DNA of 64,000 nucleotides from Sphingobium indicum B90A (GCF_000264945.2 NZ_CP013070.1:3038001-3102000), one strand, 5' to 3'. Positions 35,207 through 45,094 are shown, counted from the stretch's first letter. Notes: generated from the letters alone by a model not told the origin. Numbers and translations are program-made.

Positions 35207-35896
35207 TCAGACGTCCGCCAGCCGGAAGTGGACGGTCAGCACCTTGGTCGAACTGACCGGCACGCCGTCCCGAGTCGCCGGACGGAAGCGCCATTTGCGC
35301 AGGGCATGGCGCTGCGTGGCGATCCAGAAGGCCTCGTCGACCGCCGACAGCCGCTCTATGTCGATGACGCGCCCGTCGGGGCCGATGGTGACGCGGACCA
35401 CGACCTTGCCCTCCATCCCCTGCCGGATCATTGCGCCGGGATAGTCGGGCTGGAACGCCGCCAGGGCGCGGGGATCGATGCTGGCCTCCGCCAGGACCGG
35501 TTCGGGAACCGGCGGGATGATGGGCGGAGTGATCGTGCCCGTGCCGGAATCTCCGGTGGGATGATCGTCGGTCTTCGCCGTGAAGCCGCCCTTGATGACC
35601 GTGTCGACGATGGGGTCGGAGACGGTGGTCGGTTGCGAACGGGCCTTGGGCTGGATTTTGCTGTCCGTTCCCGGGGCCGCTTCTTCGGGCGGCGGCGGGG
35701 GCGTTTCAGGAACGGCATAGGTCGTGAACGGAGAGCTGTGGAAGGTGTCGATCACCTCCTTGGGCATCAGCAGATAGGCGCCAAACACCAGCGCATGCAC
35801 GGCCACCGCGCCGCCTATGCCGATGGGGGAACGCCTGCCGCCGCTATAGCCGGAAATGGTCTCGCCGCCTGCCGCACCCGTGCTGATCCACTGCAT
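35207..35896 (-). CDS. TonB-family energy-transducing protein
   Basis: 229 residues. One N-terminal helix (VAVHALVFGAYLLM), a Pro-rich periplasmic spacer (ETPPPPPEEAA, ITPPIIPPVPEPV), and a C-terminal TonB domain with YPGAMIRQGMEGKVVVRVTIGPDGRV and ALRKWRFRPATRDGVPV. It would couple the proton motive force to outer-membrane receptors. AGGAGGG lies six bases before ATG. No exbBD or receptor is in the window. Confidence 0.9.
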   Translation of the reverse strand: MQWISTGAAGGETISGYSGGRRSPIGIGGAVAVHALVFGAYLLMPKEVIDTFHSSPFTTYAVPETPPPPPEEAAPGTDSKIQPKARSQPTTVSDPIVDTVIKGGFTAKTDDHPTGDSGTGTITPPIIPPVPEPVLAEASIDPRALAAFQPDYPGAMIRQGMEGKVVVRVTIGPDGRVIDIERLSAVDEAFWIATQRHALRKWRFRPATRDGVPVSSTKVLTVHFRLADV

Positions 35897-35937
35897 ATCT
35901 GCCCTCCTGTGGTTCGCTTCCTCTTCGAAAACTGATG

Positions 35938-35974
35938 TGTAACGTTACAACATATTTCTATGATATGTTGCAAC
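35938..35974 (-). promoter_or_regulatory. overlapping dyads upstream of the TonB gene (operator candidate)
   Basis: TGTAACGTTACA (35938-35949) is a perfect 12-base palindrome. It overlaps a second dyad, GTTACAACATAT (35944-35955) with ATATGTTGCAAC (35963-35974), 11 of 12 paired across 7 bases. The AT-rich block is unusual here and lies 42-78 bases before the TonB ATG, where a repressor or activator could act. Confidence 0.5.
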
Positions 35975-36041
35975 ATTAAATTTAAGGCGCGGGGAGAGAC
36001 GTGCTGCGGGATGTTGCTGGCCGTTTAGGTGGAAAGCTGAC

Positions 36042-36187
36042 CCATCCTATTCCTCCCCATCGGGAGATGGGGAGGGGGACCGGCCGAAGGCTGGTGGAGG
36101 GGAATGGGGCACGACCTCCGAATTTCCCCTCCACCACTCGCTTCGCGAGCGGTCCCCCTCCCCACGCTTCGCGTAGGGAGGAATTAA
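36042..36187. repeat. GGGGAGGAATAGGAT palindromic repeat, copy 2 (inverted)
   Basis: Runs CCATCCTATTCCTCCCC to CGCTTCGCGTAGGGAGGAATT, so it is opposite in orientation to the copy at 6445. Inner hairpins include CCATCGGGAGATGG and CTCGCTTCGCGAG. Confidence 0.85.
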
Positions 36188-36217
36188 TGCCCGCTCATGG
36201 CCCAATCCCGCTTATCC

Positions 36218-36362
36218 TAGGGTGTGTGGGGATTCAGTTCAGGGCGCGGCGAAAATAGTGGATTTCGAGAACCGGCGCGCAGCGTACTTCAGTACGTGAG
36301 CACCGAAAGCGGAGAAAGCCGCTATTTGCAGCCCGCCATGGGCTGAATCCCCACACGCCCTA
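36218..36362. mobile_element. 145-bp MITE-like element with 20-bp terminal inverted repeats and TA ends
   Basis: TAGGGTGTGTGGGGATTCAG (36218-36237) and CTGAATCCCCACACGCCCTA (36343-36362) pair at 19 of 20 positions. TA at both outer ends fits a TA target duplication as made by IS630-family transposases. The interior encodes nothing, and contains the hairpin GCGTACTTCAGTACGTG. Its right TA gives the stop codon of the DUF445 gene. Confidence 0.75.
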
Positions 36363-37622
36363 AAGCAGCGTATCCACCGCATGGATGGCGAGCCCCACCA
36401 GCCCGCCCACCAGCGTCCCGTTGACGCGGATATATTGCAGGTCGCGCCCGACCGCATGTTCCAGCCGGCTGGTGACGGTGCCCGCATCCCATCCGCGCAC
36501 CGTCTCGCTGACCAGCTTGACGATGGAATCGCCATAGGCCGCCGTCGCCCCGACTGCGGCGCGGCGCGCGAAGCGGTTGATGAGGAAACGCAGCCGGGCG
36601 TCCCACTGCAGGGTCGCGCCAAGCTGGTGCAGCGCTTCCCCCAGCCGCCCCGCCATCGCCTTGCCGGGATCGCGCACAGCCCGCAGCAGGCCGCTCCGCG
36701 CCTGCTCCCACAGGCCGTCGATCCAGCGCTGCATCGCCGGATTGTCGACGATCTCGTCGCGGATGCGCGCCACGCGGGCCTGCATCTCCAGGTCGAATTG
36801 CAGGTCGGCGGCGAGCTTCGCCAGCCCCTCCTCCGCCTTCAGACGCAGGCTGTGGCCGGGGTCCTGCGCCATGTCCGCCAGCAGCTTGCGCAGCCCATCG
36901 ATGATCGCGTTGGACAGATTCTCGTCCAGGCCGGTCCAGCGCAAAATCTTGCCGGAACGGTCGTGCACCATCTGGCGGATCAGATGGTCGTTAGCCTCCA
37001 ATGTCCGGTCCGCCCACAGGATGATGCCGTCCATCACCGGCGCATGGCGGCCGTCGCGCATCGCCGCCTCCAGCGCCTGGCCGATCAGCGGGGCGAGGTT
37101 CATGGCGCGCAGCCTTTGCGCGATGGCGCCCTTCACCATGCCACCCAGCCGTTCCTGGTCCAGCGCCTCCAATATGTCGGCGGCCAGGCGGGACGCGCCC
37201 TCCCGCAGCCGCCCGTCGCCGCCGGAGGGGCTGGCGAGGAAGCGCCCGGCCGCCGCCGCCATGTCCAGCCGCTGCATCCGCCGCGCCACCACGGCGGGGG
37301 TCAGGAAATTGTCGCGCAGGAACAGGGCGAGCGTGTCGCCGATCCGGTCCTTGTTGCGCGGGATGATCGCCGTGTGCGGGATGGGCAGGCCCAGCGGATG
37401 GCGGAACAGGGCGGTGACGGCGAACCAGTCGGCCAGCCCGCCGACCATCGCTGCCTCGGCAAAGGCCTGGACGAAGCCGATGACGGGGTGGAGGTGAACC
37501 GTCGCCCGCGCCGCCAGGAACAGCGCCGCCATGGCGATCAGCATGCCCGTCGCCGCGATCCGCATGCGCCGCGCCGGATGGACGGGGCTGGCGGCGGGAC
37601 GGGGCGGGGCGAGCATCTTCAT
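36360..37622 (-). CDS. DUF445 (YjiN-like) membrane protein
   Basis: 420 residues. Two N-terminal hydrophobic stretches (IAATGMLIAMAALFLAARATV and FVQAFAEAAMVGGLADWFAVTALF), the family hallmark ALFRHPLGLPIPHTAIIPRNKDRIG, a long helical middle, and a C-terminal helix (YIRVNGTLVGGLVGLAIHAV). Function is unknown; related proteins are inner-membrane anchored. The stop TAG is formed by the end of a miniature element, so the original C-terminus may have differed. Confidence 0.88.
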   Translation of the reverse strand: MKMLAPPRPAASPVHPARRMRIAATGMLIAMAALFLAARATVHLHPVIGFVQAFAEAAMVGGLADWFAVTALFRHPLGLPIPHTAIIPRNKDRIGDTLALFLRDNFLTPAVVARRMQRLDMAAAAGRFLASPSGGDGRLREGASRLAADILEALDQERLGGMVKGAIAQRLRAMNLAPLIGQALEAAMRDGRHAPVMDGIILWADRTLEANDHLIRQMVHDRSGKILRWTGLDENLSNAIIDGLRKLLADMAQDPGHSLRLKAEEGLAKLAADLQFDLEMQARVARIRDEIVDNPAMQRWIDGLWEQARSGLLRAVRDPGKAMAGRLGEALHQLGATLQWDARLRFLINRFARRAAVGATAAYGDSIVKLVSETVRGWDAGTVTSRLEHAVGRDLQYIRVNGTLVGGLVGLAIHAVDTLL

Positions 37623-37698
37623 GACCAGCCAACGGTTACGCCGCCGTTTCGTTCAGGCAAGCGCTTCTTTTCGGTGGGGTGCGGCGGGATGGCTTTCA

Positions 37699-37840
37699 AA
37701 ATCCTCCCTGCGCGAAGCGTGGGGAGGGGGACCGCGCGAAGCGTGGTGGAGGGGAAATACGCAGGTTGCGCGCCCTTCCCTCCACCATGCTTCGCATGGT
37801 CCCCCTCCCCATCTCTCGATGGGGAGGAATCGGATAGGTC
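37699..37840. repeat. GGGGAGGAATAGGAT palindromic repeat, copy 3
   Basis: Starts AATCCTCCCTGCGCGAAGCG, ends GGGGAGGAATCGGATAGG. Inner hairpins are GCGCGAAGCGTGG and CCATGCTTCGCATGG. It lies 7 bases from the stop of the RND permease gene. Confidence 0.85.
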
Positions 37841-37847
37841 CGCCTTC

Positions 37848-40800
37848 CTATTCCGCCGGTTGCGCGGCTCCGGCGCGGTCGTCCCCCGGCTTGTAGGTCA
37901 GCAGGCGGCGGCCAAGGCGCGGGCCGACCCATTCCTCTATCCCCAGCGCTAGGCTGAAGGTCGCGGGCACGATCACCAGCGTCAGCACGGTCGACAGGAT
38001 CAGGCCGCCGATCACGGTGATGCCCATCGGGGCCCGCCATGCGCCGTCGCCGCCCAGCGACAGGGCCGTCGGCACCATGCCCGCCACCATCGCCACGGTG
38101 GTCATGACGATGGGCTGGGCGCGCTTGTGCCCGGCGTCGATGATCGCCTCCAGCTTCGGCACGCCCTTGCCCATCTCCTCCAGCGCGAAGTCGATGACGA
38201 GGATGGAGTTCTTGGCGACGATGCCCAGCAGCATCAGCAGCCCGATCAGCACCGGCATCGACACCGGATTGCCGGTCAGGTGCAGCGCCAGCGCCCCGCC
38301 CAGCGGCGCCAGCAGCAGCGACCCCAGGTTGACGAAGGGCGGCATCAGCCGCTTGTAGAGCAGCGTCAGCACCGCCAGCACCAGCATGATGCCGGAAATG
38401 ACGGCGATGACGAAATTCTGGATCATCTCCGCCTGCCACTTGCTGTCGCCGGTGTTCAGCTTCTGCACGCCCGGTATCTTGCCGGCGGCGATGGCCTTCA
38501 TGGTCGGCAGGGCGTCGATCTTGGCCATGGCCTGGCTGGTGACGATGCCCGGCGCCAGGTCCGCGCCCACGACGATGCGGCGGATCTGGTTGTAACGGCG
38601 GATCTGCGTCGGCCCGGCGCCGAATTCGATGTCGGCCACGACCTTCAGCGGCACGGAACCGCCGTTGACCGTGGGCACCGGCATGTTCTGGATCGTCGCC
38701 AGGTCGCGCCGGCTGTTTTCCGCCACCGCCACGCGGATCGGGATCTGCCGGTCGGACAGGGAGAATTTGGCGCTGTTCTGGTCGATGTCGCCGATGGTCG
38801 CGACGCGGATCGTCTGGCTGAGCGCGGCGGTGGTGACGCCCAGGCTGGCGGCCAGGTCGAAGCGCGGCTTGATGACGATTTCCGGCCGGTTCATGTCGCC
38901 CGCGACCCGCGGCGCGCGGATTTCATGGATGCCGGCCATTTCCGCCACCAGCTTGTTGGCGGTCTGTTCCAGCTTCGCCGGATCGTCGCTGCCGAACATG
39001 ATGATGATGTCGCGGCCGAAGCCGCCGCCCGACTGCGACTGGAAATTGACGCGGGCGTCGGCCACCTGCTGGAATTGGGGCGCGATCTTGCGCTCCCACT
39101 GGACGGAGGAGATCGGCCGGTCCTTCTTGAGCGTCAGGAAGATGTCGGCCCCTGTGGTCTGGATGTCGGCAAAGGCGGCCTCCACCATGTCCTTGTCGGC
39201 GGCCAGCATGTCGGCGACCTTGCGCGTGATCGCCGTCGTCTGCTGCAACGTGCTGCCGGGCACGGTTTCGATCTTCACTTGGCTGAAATCGGTGTCGATC
39301 GTCGGCTGGAACGACATGGGCAGCGTGCCGAAGGCGAAGATCGTGGCGACGAAGGCCAGGAAGCCCATGCCCATCGTCCAGATGCGATGGTCGCGCAGCC
39401 AGGCGGTGAAGCGGGCCATGCCGCCCCGCGCGCGATGGGCGATGGCCTTGCGCTCGTCCAGCGACCAGCGCAGCACCGCCATATAGGCGTCCATCAGCCA
39501 ACCCTCGCCATGGCTTTCCTGGCCATGCGCCTTCAGGAAATAGGCCGCGATCATCGGCGTGATCAGGCGCGCCACGGCCAGGCTGAGCAGCACGGCGACC
39601 ACCACGGTCATGCCGAACTGGATGAAGAACTGGCCCGAAATGCCCGGCATCAGCGCGACGGGCAGGAACACCGCGACGATCGCCATGGTGGTCGCCAGCA
39701 CGGCGAGGCCGATCTCGTCGGCGGCGTCGATGGAGGCCTGATAGGCGCTTTTGCCCATGCGCATGTGGCGCACGATATTCTCGATCTCCACGATGGCGTC
39801 GTCGACCAGCACGCCCGCGACCAGGCTCAATGCCAGCAGCGAGATGCCGTTCAGCGTGAAACCCATCATGTCCATGAACCAGAAGGCGGGAATCGCGGAC
39901 AGCGGAATGGCCAGCGCGGAAATCATGGTCGCGCGCCAGTCGCGCAGGAACAGGAAGACGACGACCACGGCCAGCACCGCGCCCTCGATCATCGCCTGCA
40001 TGGCGCTGTGATATTGGCCCTTGGTATATTCGACGCTGGTGTAGAGCTGCTTGTACTGGACCTTCGGATTTTCCTTCCGAAGCTGGTCCAGCACCTTCAT
40101 CGCCTCGTCGAACACGGTGACGTCGGACGACCCCTTGGCCTTTTCCATGCTGAAACTGGTCACCTGCCGCCCGTTCATCAGGGACAGCGAACGCTGTTCG
40201 GCATACATGTCGCGCACGTCGGCCAGGTCGGCCAGCTTGACGGTGCGGCCGCCGGAAATGGCGATCTGGGTCTGGCCCAGCGCATAGGCGTCGCGGGCGT
40301 TGCCGAGCACCCGGATCGCCTGTTCGGCGCCGGCGATCTCGGTCCGGCCGCCCGCCGCGTTTAGGTTCACCTGCTGGAGCTGCTGGTTGACCTGGCTAGC
40401 GGTGATGCCGTGCGATTGCAGCTTGGTGGGGTCCAGGATGACGCGGATCTCGCGGGAAACGCCGCCGCCGCGCTTGACCGCCGCCATGCCCGGCACGGCC
40501 AGCAGCCGCTTCGCCACCGTATTGTCGACATACCAGGACAGCTCCTCCAGCGTCATGTCGGTCGCTTCGGCGCTGAAATAGGCGATCGGCCCGCCGTCGA
40601 TGTCGACGCGGCTGACCTGCGGCTCCAATATTCCCTCTGGCAGGTCGCTGCGGATCTGGTCGACGGCGTTCTTCACATCGTTGACGGCGCGGTCGACGGG
40701 CGTTCCGATCTGGAACTGCACATTGGTGTTGGACTGGCCTTCCGATACCCAGGACGTGATCTCGTCCACGCCGCTGATGCCGCGCACGGCGGCTTCGACG

Positions 40801-41006
40801 CGTTGCGTCACCTGCGTTTCCAGCTCGGTCGGCGCGGCGCCGGGCTGGCGCACGACGACGCTGGCCATGGGGAAGCTGACGTCGGGATTCTGGTTGACGT
40901 CCATCCGGCTGAAGCTGACCAGCCCGGCCAGCAGCAGCGCGACGAACAGCACGATCGGCGGCACCGGGTTGCGGATGGCCCAGGCGGAGATATTGCGAAA
41001 ACTCAT
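37848..41006 (-). CDS. RND-family efflux pump permease (HAE1-type)
   Basis: 1052 residues. [30 protein letters not shown] opens the protein, the proton-relay Asp pair appears in [17 protein letters not shown] (about residue 400), and the matching Lys is in [17 protein letters not shown]. Twelve helices and two large periplasmic loops are evident, as in AcrB/MexB-type multidrug exporters. The adaptor gene lies 52 bases upstream on the same strand; no outer-membrane channel gene is present. Confidence 0.93.
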   Translation of the reverse strand: MSFRNISAWAIRNPVPPIVLFVALLLAGLVSFSRMDVNQNPDVSFPMASVVVRQPGAAPTELETQVTQRVEAAVRGISGVDEITSWVSEGQSNTNVQFQIGTPVDRAVNDVKNAVDQIRSDLPEGILEPQVSRVDIDGGPIAYFSAEATDMTLEELSWYVDNTVAKRLLAVPGMAAVKRGGGVSREIRVILDPTKLQSHGITASQVNQQLQQVNLNAAGGRTEIAGAEQAIRVLGNARDAYALGQTQIAISGGRTVKLADLADVRDMYAEQRSLSLMNGRQVTSFSMEKAKGSSDVTVFDEAMKVLDQLRKENPKVQYKQLYTSVEYTKGQYHSAMQAMIEGAVLAVVVVFLFLRDWRATMISALAIPLSAIPAFWFMDMMGFTLNGISLLALSLVAGVLVDDAIVEIENIVRHMRMGKSAYQASIDAADEIGLAVLATTMAIVAVFLPVALMPGISGQFFIQFGMTVVVAVLLSLAVARLITPMIAAYFLKAHGQESHGEGWLMDAYMAVLRWSLDERKAIAHRARGGMARFTAWLRDHRIWTMGMGFLAFVATIFAFGTLPMSFQPTIDTDFSQVKIETVPGSTLQQTTAITRKVADMLAADKDMVEAAFADIQTTGADIFLTLKKDRPISSVQWERKIAPQFQQVADARVNFQSQSGGGFGRDIIIMFGSDDPAKLEQTANKLVAEMAGIHEIRAPRVAGDMNRPEIVIKPRFDLAASLGVTTAALSQTIRVATIGDIDQNSAKFSLSDRQIPIRVAVAENSRRDLATIQNMPVPTVNGGSVPLKVVADIEFGAGPTQIRRYNQIRRIVVGADLAPGIVTSQAMAKIDALPTMKAIAAGKIPGVQKLNTGDSKWQAEMIQNFVIAVISGIMLVLAVLTLLYKRLMPPFVNLGSLLLAPLGGALALHLTGNPVSMPVLIGLLMLLGIVAKNSILVIDFALEEMGKGVPKLEAIIDAGHKRAQPIVMTTVAMVAGMVPTALSLGGDGAWRAPMGITVIGGLILSTVLTLVIVPATFSLALGIEEWVGPRLGRRLLTYKPGDDRAGAAQPAE

Positions 41007-41058
41007 GACGGCTTCCTCGCCTGCCGGTGGAAGCGCCGGATGGGCGCGTTCCGCGGCT

Positions 41059-42231
41059 TCATTTCGACTTGCCGGCTTCCGGCTTCACCTTCTGCCCCGG
41101 CGTCAGGAAGGCGCCGGCCGAAGCCACGATGCGTTCATCGCCGTTGAGGCCGTTCAGGATCGACACGCCCGCATCGGTCACCTGGCCGATCTTGACGTCG
41201 CGCCGCTGCACTTCGTCCCGGCCGTTGACGACATAGACGAAATTGCCCTTCTCGTCGCTCTGCACCGCCGATTCCGGCAGCATCGGCGCGGAGCCGCTGC
41301 CGCTGACGATCGCGGCGGAGGCGAAGCCGCCCGGACGGATCGCCGGATCATAGGGGATGGCGATGCGGGCTATGCCCTGGCGGGTCTGGTTGTCGACCAC
41401 CGGCGACACCTGCCAGATGCGTCCGGCAAATTGCGCCGTGCCGCCGACCGGGGTCACGGTGGCGCTGTTGCCCGGACGGATCGCGGCCAGGTCGCCCTCG
41501 CTGACCTGGGCCAGCATCTCCATCTCCCCGCCCTTGGCCATGCGGAACAGCACGGCGCTGCCCGCGCTCACGATCTGGCCGGGTTCCACGGCGCGGGTCA
41601 GCACCAGCCCGGCGGCAGGGGCGCGGATGTCGAGTCGGCCGGTGCGGGCGCGCTGCTCGGCCAGTTGCGCGGCGGCCACGTTGACGCGCGCATTGGCCGC
41701 GTCGCGGGTGGCGGTGCGCTGGTCGATGTCGGCCTGGCTGATGAAGCCGCGCGAGACCAGCGACTTGGCGCGGTCGAGCTGGGCCTGCGCCAGCTTGGCG
41801 TCGGCGCGCGCGACCTCCACCTGCGCGGCGAGGGAGCGGATCTGCTCGGTCTGGACGGAACGCTCGACGGTCGCCAGCACCTGCCCGGCGCGCACCCAGT
41901 CGCCCGGCTGCACCAGCACCCGCGTCACCGCGCCGCCTTCGCCGACCACGCCCACCGGCATCTCCACCCGCGCCGCGAGCGACCCGGTGGCGCTGACGGT
42001 GTTCGACACGGTCGACCGGCCGGGGCTGATCACCGTCACGACCGGCGCCTGCGCCGCATTGGCGGGCGCGTCGGCGCCGTTGCCGCGCATCCCGACCCAG
42101 GTGGCGACGGCGATCAGCACGATCGCGACCACGGCGCCGATCGTCAGCCGGCGGCGCCAGACGGAGCGCTCCTCCTGCTCGCCAAGGACATTTGCCGGAG
42201 CATCGCCGACCAACGAAGTTTCGTAATTCAT
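41059..42231 (-). CDS. RND efflux periplasmic adaptor (membrane-fusion protein)
   Basis: 390 residues. An N-terminal anchor helix (LTIGAVVAIVLIAVATWVG), then a lipoyl half (VGVVGEGGAVTRVLVQPGDWV), a hairpin with QIRSLAAQVEVARADAKLAQAQLD, the second lipoyl half (LDIRAPAAGLVL), a barrel and a C-terminal domain. It should bridge the permease and an outer-membrane channel encoded elsewhere. First gene of the pair; an operator-like dyad sits 41 bases upstream. Confidence 0.92.
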   Translation of the reverse strand: MNYETSLVGDAPANVLGEQEERSVWRRRLTIGAVVAIVLIAVATWVGMRGNGADAPANAAQAPVVTVISPGRSTVSNTVSATGSLAARVEMPVGVVGEGGAVTRVLVQPGDWVRAGQVLATVERSVQTEQIRSLAAQVEVARADAKLAQAQLDRAKSLVSRGFISQADIDQRTATRDAANARVNVAAAQLAEQRARTGRLDIRAPAAGLVLTRAVEPGQIVSAGSAVLFRMAKGGEMEMLAQVSEGDLAAIRPGNSATVTPVGGTAQFAGRIWQVSPVVDNQTRQGIARIAIPYDPAIRPGGFASAAIVSGSGSAPMLPESAVQSDEKGNFVYVVNGRDEVQRRDVKIGQVTDAGVSILNGLNGDERIVASAGAFLTPGQKVKPEAGKSK

Positions 42232-42271
42232 CCTGAACCCATCTTTCGGCCATAGGCGCCGTTCGGGTTGC

Positions 42272-42288
42272 TGTATTATATGAATACA
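42272..42288 (-). promoter_or_regulatory. dyad upstream of the RND adaptor gene (operator candidate)
   Basis: TGTATT and AATACA pair perfectly around ATATG. The AT-rich dyad lies 41 bases before the adaptor ATG in the divergent gap with the GlsB gene. TetR- or MarR-type repressors often bind such sites before RND genes, but no regulator gene adjoins, so this is a guess. Confidence 0.4.
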
Positions 42289-42418
42289 TCACCCGGCTCA
42301 AGCCCCCTTCGTCACGGCGGCGCGGAGGGACGCAAAGCCCTTGCCCCCGCCGATGCGGGCCCTTGCCAAAACGGCCCGACTATGGCGCTATGGCCGGTAT
42401 AGCGGGCGGAGGGCGGCG

Positions 42419-42667
42419 ATGGAATTGCTCGGATGGATAATGGTCGGCCTGTTCGCGGGCGCCATCGCGCGGCTGGTCATGCCCGGGCGCGATCCGGGAG
42501 GCTGCGTCCTCACCATATTGCTGGGCATCGCCGGCGCGCTGCTGGCGGGCTATGTCGGGCGGCTGCTGGGCGTCTATGCGCCCGGAGAGCGGGCGAGCTT
42601 CATCGCGGCAGTGCTGGGGTCGATCGGCGTTCTGGCGCTGTACCGCTTCTTCGCCCGGCGCGGCTGA
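42419..42667 (+). CDS. GlsB/YeaQ/YmgE-family small membrane protein
   Basis: 82 residues from ATG 42419, five bases after GGAGGG. Helices LLGWIMVGLFAGAIARLVM, GGCVLTILLGIAGALLAGYVGRLLG and FIAAVLGSIGVLALYRFFA match the stress-associated GlsB/YeaQ transglycosylase-associated family, including the PGRDPGG turn after helix one. Convergent with a paralogue at 42728-42982. Confidence 0.85.
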   Translation: MELLGWIMVGLFAGAIARLVMPGRDPGGCVLTILLGIAGALLAGYVGRLLGVYAPGERASFIAAVLGSIGVLALYRFFARRG

Positions 42668-42674
42668 GGCATGA

Positions 42675-42709
42675 AAAAGGGCCGCGCCCTTACCGGGCGC
42701 GGCCCTTTT
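42675..42709. terminator. shared bidirectional terminator between two GlsB-family genes
   Basis: AAAAGGGCCGCGCCC and GGGCGCGGCCCTTTT form a perfect 15-base-pair stem around TTACC, with A and T runs on the two sides. Confidence 0.9.
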
Positions 42710-42727
42710 GCTCGTCCATGCTGCTGC

Positions 42728-42982
42728 TTAGCGGACCGAACCGCGCCGAACCAGGTTGACGATCGCCAGCAATATGATGGCGCCGACCAGCGACACCAGG
42801 AAGCTGTAGAGCGTCAGGCCATCATTGATCGAACCGCCGCTGAAGATCAGGCCGCCGACGAACGCGCCGACAATGCCGACGACGATGTTGAGCAGGATTC
42901 CCTGCTGTGCGTCGGTCCGCATGACCATGCTGGCGAGCCAGCCGATGATGCCGCCGACGACGAGCCACAAGATGATGCCCAT
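42728..42982 (-). CDS. GlsB/YeaQ/YmgE-family small membrane protein (second copy)
   Basis: 84 residues: MGIILWLVVGGIIGWLASMVM, then DAQQGILLNIVVGIVGAFVGGLI and LVSLVGAIILLAIVNLVRRG. The QQGILLNIVVGIVGA block is typical of the family. It differs substantially from the neighbour at 42419-42667, so the pair is old rather than a recent duplication. An AGGAGA motif lies close before ATG. Confidence 0.87.
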   Translation of the reverse strand: MGIILWLVVGGIIGWLASMVMRTDAQQGILLNIVVGIVGAFVGGLIFSGGSINDGLTLYSFLVSLVGAIILLAIVNLVRRGSVR

Positions 42983-43079
42983 TTCTTACTCTCCTTGGAC
43001 CATAGCCCCTTTCGGGTGGGCTGATCTGTTCAACGGAGAAGTCGGCGTTACGTTCCCTTTCGCTCTTGACAAAGAAGAG

Positions 43080-43105
43080 AGCCGCCGGACGTCATGTCCG
43101 GCGGC
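43080..43105 (-). terminator. terminator after sciP
   Basis: GCCGCCGGAC and GTCCGGCGGC pair over 10 bases around GTCAT. On the minus strand a pyrimidine-rich tail (TCTCTTCTTTGTC) follows, ending the sciP transcript. Confidence 0.75.
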
Positions 43106-43140
43106 CCTCCTGTGCGACCCTTCATTGCTGAAACGGTTGA

Positions 43141-43440
43141 TCAGTATTTCTGCTGCCGTTCGTAGAGGGACTTGTAATATTGGATGCGCGTCACGCGCAG
43201 GCCATGCATGCCCGAACGGTCGACGGCGCGCTGCCAGCTCGCAAATTCCTCGAGCGTCAGCGAATAGCGGGCGCAGGCTTCGTCCACGGTCAGCAGGCCG
43301 CCATTCACGGCCGCCACGACCTCCGCCTTGCGACGCACGACCCAGCGCGTGGTGTCGACAGGCGGCAGGCTTTCCAGAGTCAGGGGTTCTCCTAGCGGCC
43401 CGACGACCTGTGCAGGTCTGATTTTCTGGTTTTCGATCAT
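43141..43440 (-). CDS. sciP: SciP-like CtrA inhibitor (DUF1153)
   Basis: 99 residues from ATG 43440, after GAGG with six bases spacing. [20 protein letters not shown] and [27 protein letters not shown] followed by [10 protein letters not shown] match SciP, which in Caulobacter binds the master regulator CtrA and limits its promoter activation. The high conservation fits a core cell-cycle role. An in-frame upstream ATG at 43503 exists, but the family starts at MIENQKIRP. Confidence 0.88.
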   Translation of the reverse strand: MIENQKIRPAQVVGPLGEPLTLESLPPVDTTRWVVRRKAEVVAAVNGGLLTVDEACARYSLTLEEFASWQRAVDRSGMHGLRVTRIQYYKSLYERQQKY

Positions 43441-43967
43441 TATCACCCTCAATAGCGGCACTGGCGTTGCCGATTTCAGCAGTGTTCCCTGTTTGCGCTT
43501 CAAGCCCTGAACAGGCCCTAAAGCGCCACGGTAAACGCCCCCTTCATCATCCTTGTCCCACTTTTAAAAGGTTCGCGATCAACGGGTTGAAGCTGCCCGC
43601 GAGCCCCACGGCCTCGATATTGCCGCCGGAACGTGGCGCGAGGATATCGGCCAGTTCCTGGACCCAGTCCCCTTCGATTTCCTGCCCCCGCAGGACGCCC
43701 GCGACCGCCAGCGCGGTGGGGCTGGCCGCCTGCGCCGCCGCCGAAGCGGCCCGCAAGGACGGCCAGACCGGCACGCGCCGCCGGCCCGAAGGCTTGACGA
43801 AGCCGGCCTTGAGCCCGCTCGTCCGAAGGAATCCCAGATCCATGGGAGGAGGGTTTACGGAGCAAAGGATAAGGTCCGGTAAATTTGGACCCCGAAATGG
43901 CGGAGGGATGCGACAAAGCGTTGAATCCGTCTGGTGGACGGGGATCGGGACGACTATATGCGCGCCC
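43441..43967. other. gap between sciP and mnmA
   Basis: About 527 bases between divergent start codons. Apart from a doubtful small ORF (43547-43843, minus) it holds no repeat, hairpin or promoter that I can support. Confidence 0.5.
43547..43843 (-). CDS. possible small protein of unknown function
   Basis: 98 codons if started at ATG 43843. The central part [23 protein letters not shown] is Ala-rich and [19 protein letters not shown] looks helical and protein-like. There is no ribosome binding site before the ATG (CTCCTCCC is the opposite), and no family is recognised. The frame is open to 43969 across the mnmA leader. A real gene is possible but unproven. Confidence 0.35.
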   Translation of the reverse strand: MDLGFLRTSGLKAGFVKPSGRRRVPVWPSLRAASAAAQAASPTALAVAGVLRGQEIEGDWVQELADILAPRSGGNIEAVGLAGSFNPLIANLLKVGQG

Positions 43968-45089
43968 ATGCAGACCCCTTTTCAGCCTGCCCAGTTCGAT
44001 CTGAAGGCTCCGCCCGATGCGCGGCGCATCGTCGTCGCCATGTCCGGCGGCGTGGATTCCAGCGTCGTCGCCGCGCTCGCGGCGCGCACCGGGGCGGAAA
44101 CCATCGGCGTGACGCTCCAGCTTTACGATCATGGCGCGGCGGTGGGCCGCACGGGAAGCTGCTGCGCGGGGCAGGACATACGCGATGCGCGGGCGGTCGC
44201 CGACCGCATCGGCATCGCCCATTATGTCTTCGATTATGAAAGCCGGTTCCGGGATTCGGTGATCGCCGACTTCGCCGACGAATATATGGCCGGGCGCACG
44301 CCCATTCCCTGCGTGAAATGCAATATGGGGGTGAAGTTCACCGACCTGTTCCAGATCGCGCGCGACCTGGGGGCCGACTGCCTGGCCACCGGCCATTATG
44401 TCCGCCGGGTGGAAGGGCCGCAGGGCGCCGAACTACATCGCGCCGCCGACCCGGCGCGGGACCAGAGCTATTTCCTCTTCGCCACGACTCAGGCGCAGCT
44501 CGATTATCTGCGCTTCCCCCTGGGCGGCCTGCCCAAGCCGCAGGTGCGGGAGATCGCGGCGGAACTGGGCCTGTCGGTCGCCTTGAAGCCGGACAGCCAG
44601 GACATCTGCTTCGTGCCCGACGGCGACTATGCGAAGATCGTGCGCAAGCTGCGCCCCGACGCGGACGAGGGCGGCGACATCGTCCATATCGACGGCCGCC
44701 TGATGGGCACCCACAAGGGGATGATCCACTACACCGTCGGCCAGCGCAAGGGGCTGGAGATCGGCGGCCAGGCCGAGCCGCTCTATGTCGTGCGGCTGGA
44801 CGCGGAGGCGCGGCGCGTGATCGTCGGGCCGAAGGCGGCGCTGGCGGTGTCGGCGGCGCGACTGAGCGACATCAACTGGCTGGGCGGGGATTTTGCCGGA
44901 CCCTTGACGGCCAAGGTCCGCTCCATGGCGAAACCCGTGCCCGCGCGGCTGGAGGGAGACCGGCTGGTCTTCGACGCGCCCGAATATGGCGTCGCGCCGG
45001 GGCAGGCGGCGGTGCTCTATGCGGGCGACCGGGTGCTGGGCGGCGGCTGGATCGCGGCGACCGAGGCGGCGCTGGCGGAGGCGGCCTGA
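43968..45089 (+). CDS. mnmA: tRNA 2-thiouridylase MnmA
   Basis: 373 residues adding sulfur at U34 of Glu, Gln and Lys tRNAs. The ATP-pyrophosphatase loop SGGVDS is at 26-31, PIPCVKCN holds the catalytic Cys115, and [10 protein letters not shown] holds the persulfide Cys. HTVGQR-type motif [10 protein letters not shown] is present. ATG 43968 is followed by [12 protein letters not shown], normal for alphaproteobacteria. A GC-rich hairpin (45095-45116) closes the gene. Confidence 0.95.
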   Translation: MQTPFQPAQFDLKAPPDARRIVVAMSGGVDSSVVAALAARTGAETIGVTLQLYDHGAAVGRTGSCCAGQDIRDARAVADRIGIAHYVFDYESRFRDSVIADFADEYMAGRTPIPCVKCNMGVKFTDLFQIARDLGADCLATGHYVRRVEGPQGAELHRAADPARDQSYFLFATTQAQLDYLRFPLGGLPKPQVREIAAELGLSVALKPDSQDICFVPDGDYAKIVRKLRPDADEGGDIVHIDGRLMGTHKGMIHYTVGQRKGLEIGGQAEPLYVVRLDAEARRVIVGPKAALAVSAARLSDINWLGGDFAGPLTAKVRSMAKPVPARLEGDRLVFDAPEYGVAPGQAAVLYAGDRVLGGGWIAATEAALAEAA

Positions 45090-45094
45090 AAACT

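Larger units (their letters stand above)
35897..36359. other. 463-base intergenic region, TonB gene to the DUF445 gene
   Basis: No gene seen. It holds the TonB leader with two overlapping dyads (35938-35974), a GGGGAGGAATAGGAT-type palindrome (36042-36187) and a TA-bounded 145-base miniature element (36218-36362). Confidence 0.75.

Noticed and set aside
38127..40364. 745-codon open frame antisense to the RND permease
   Set aside because: Low-complexity His/Arg/Gln-rich translation, no domain; the permease is well supported.
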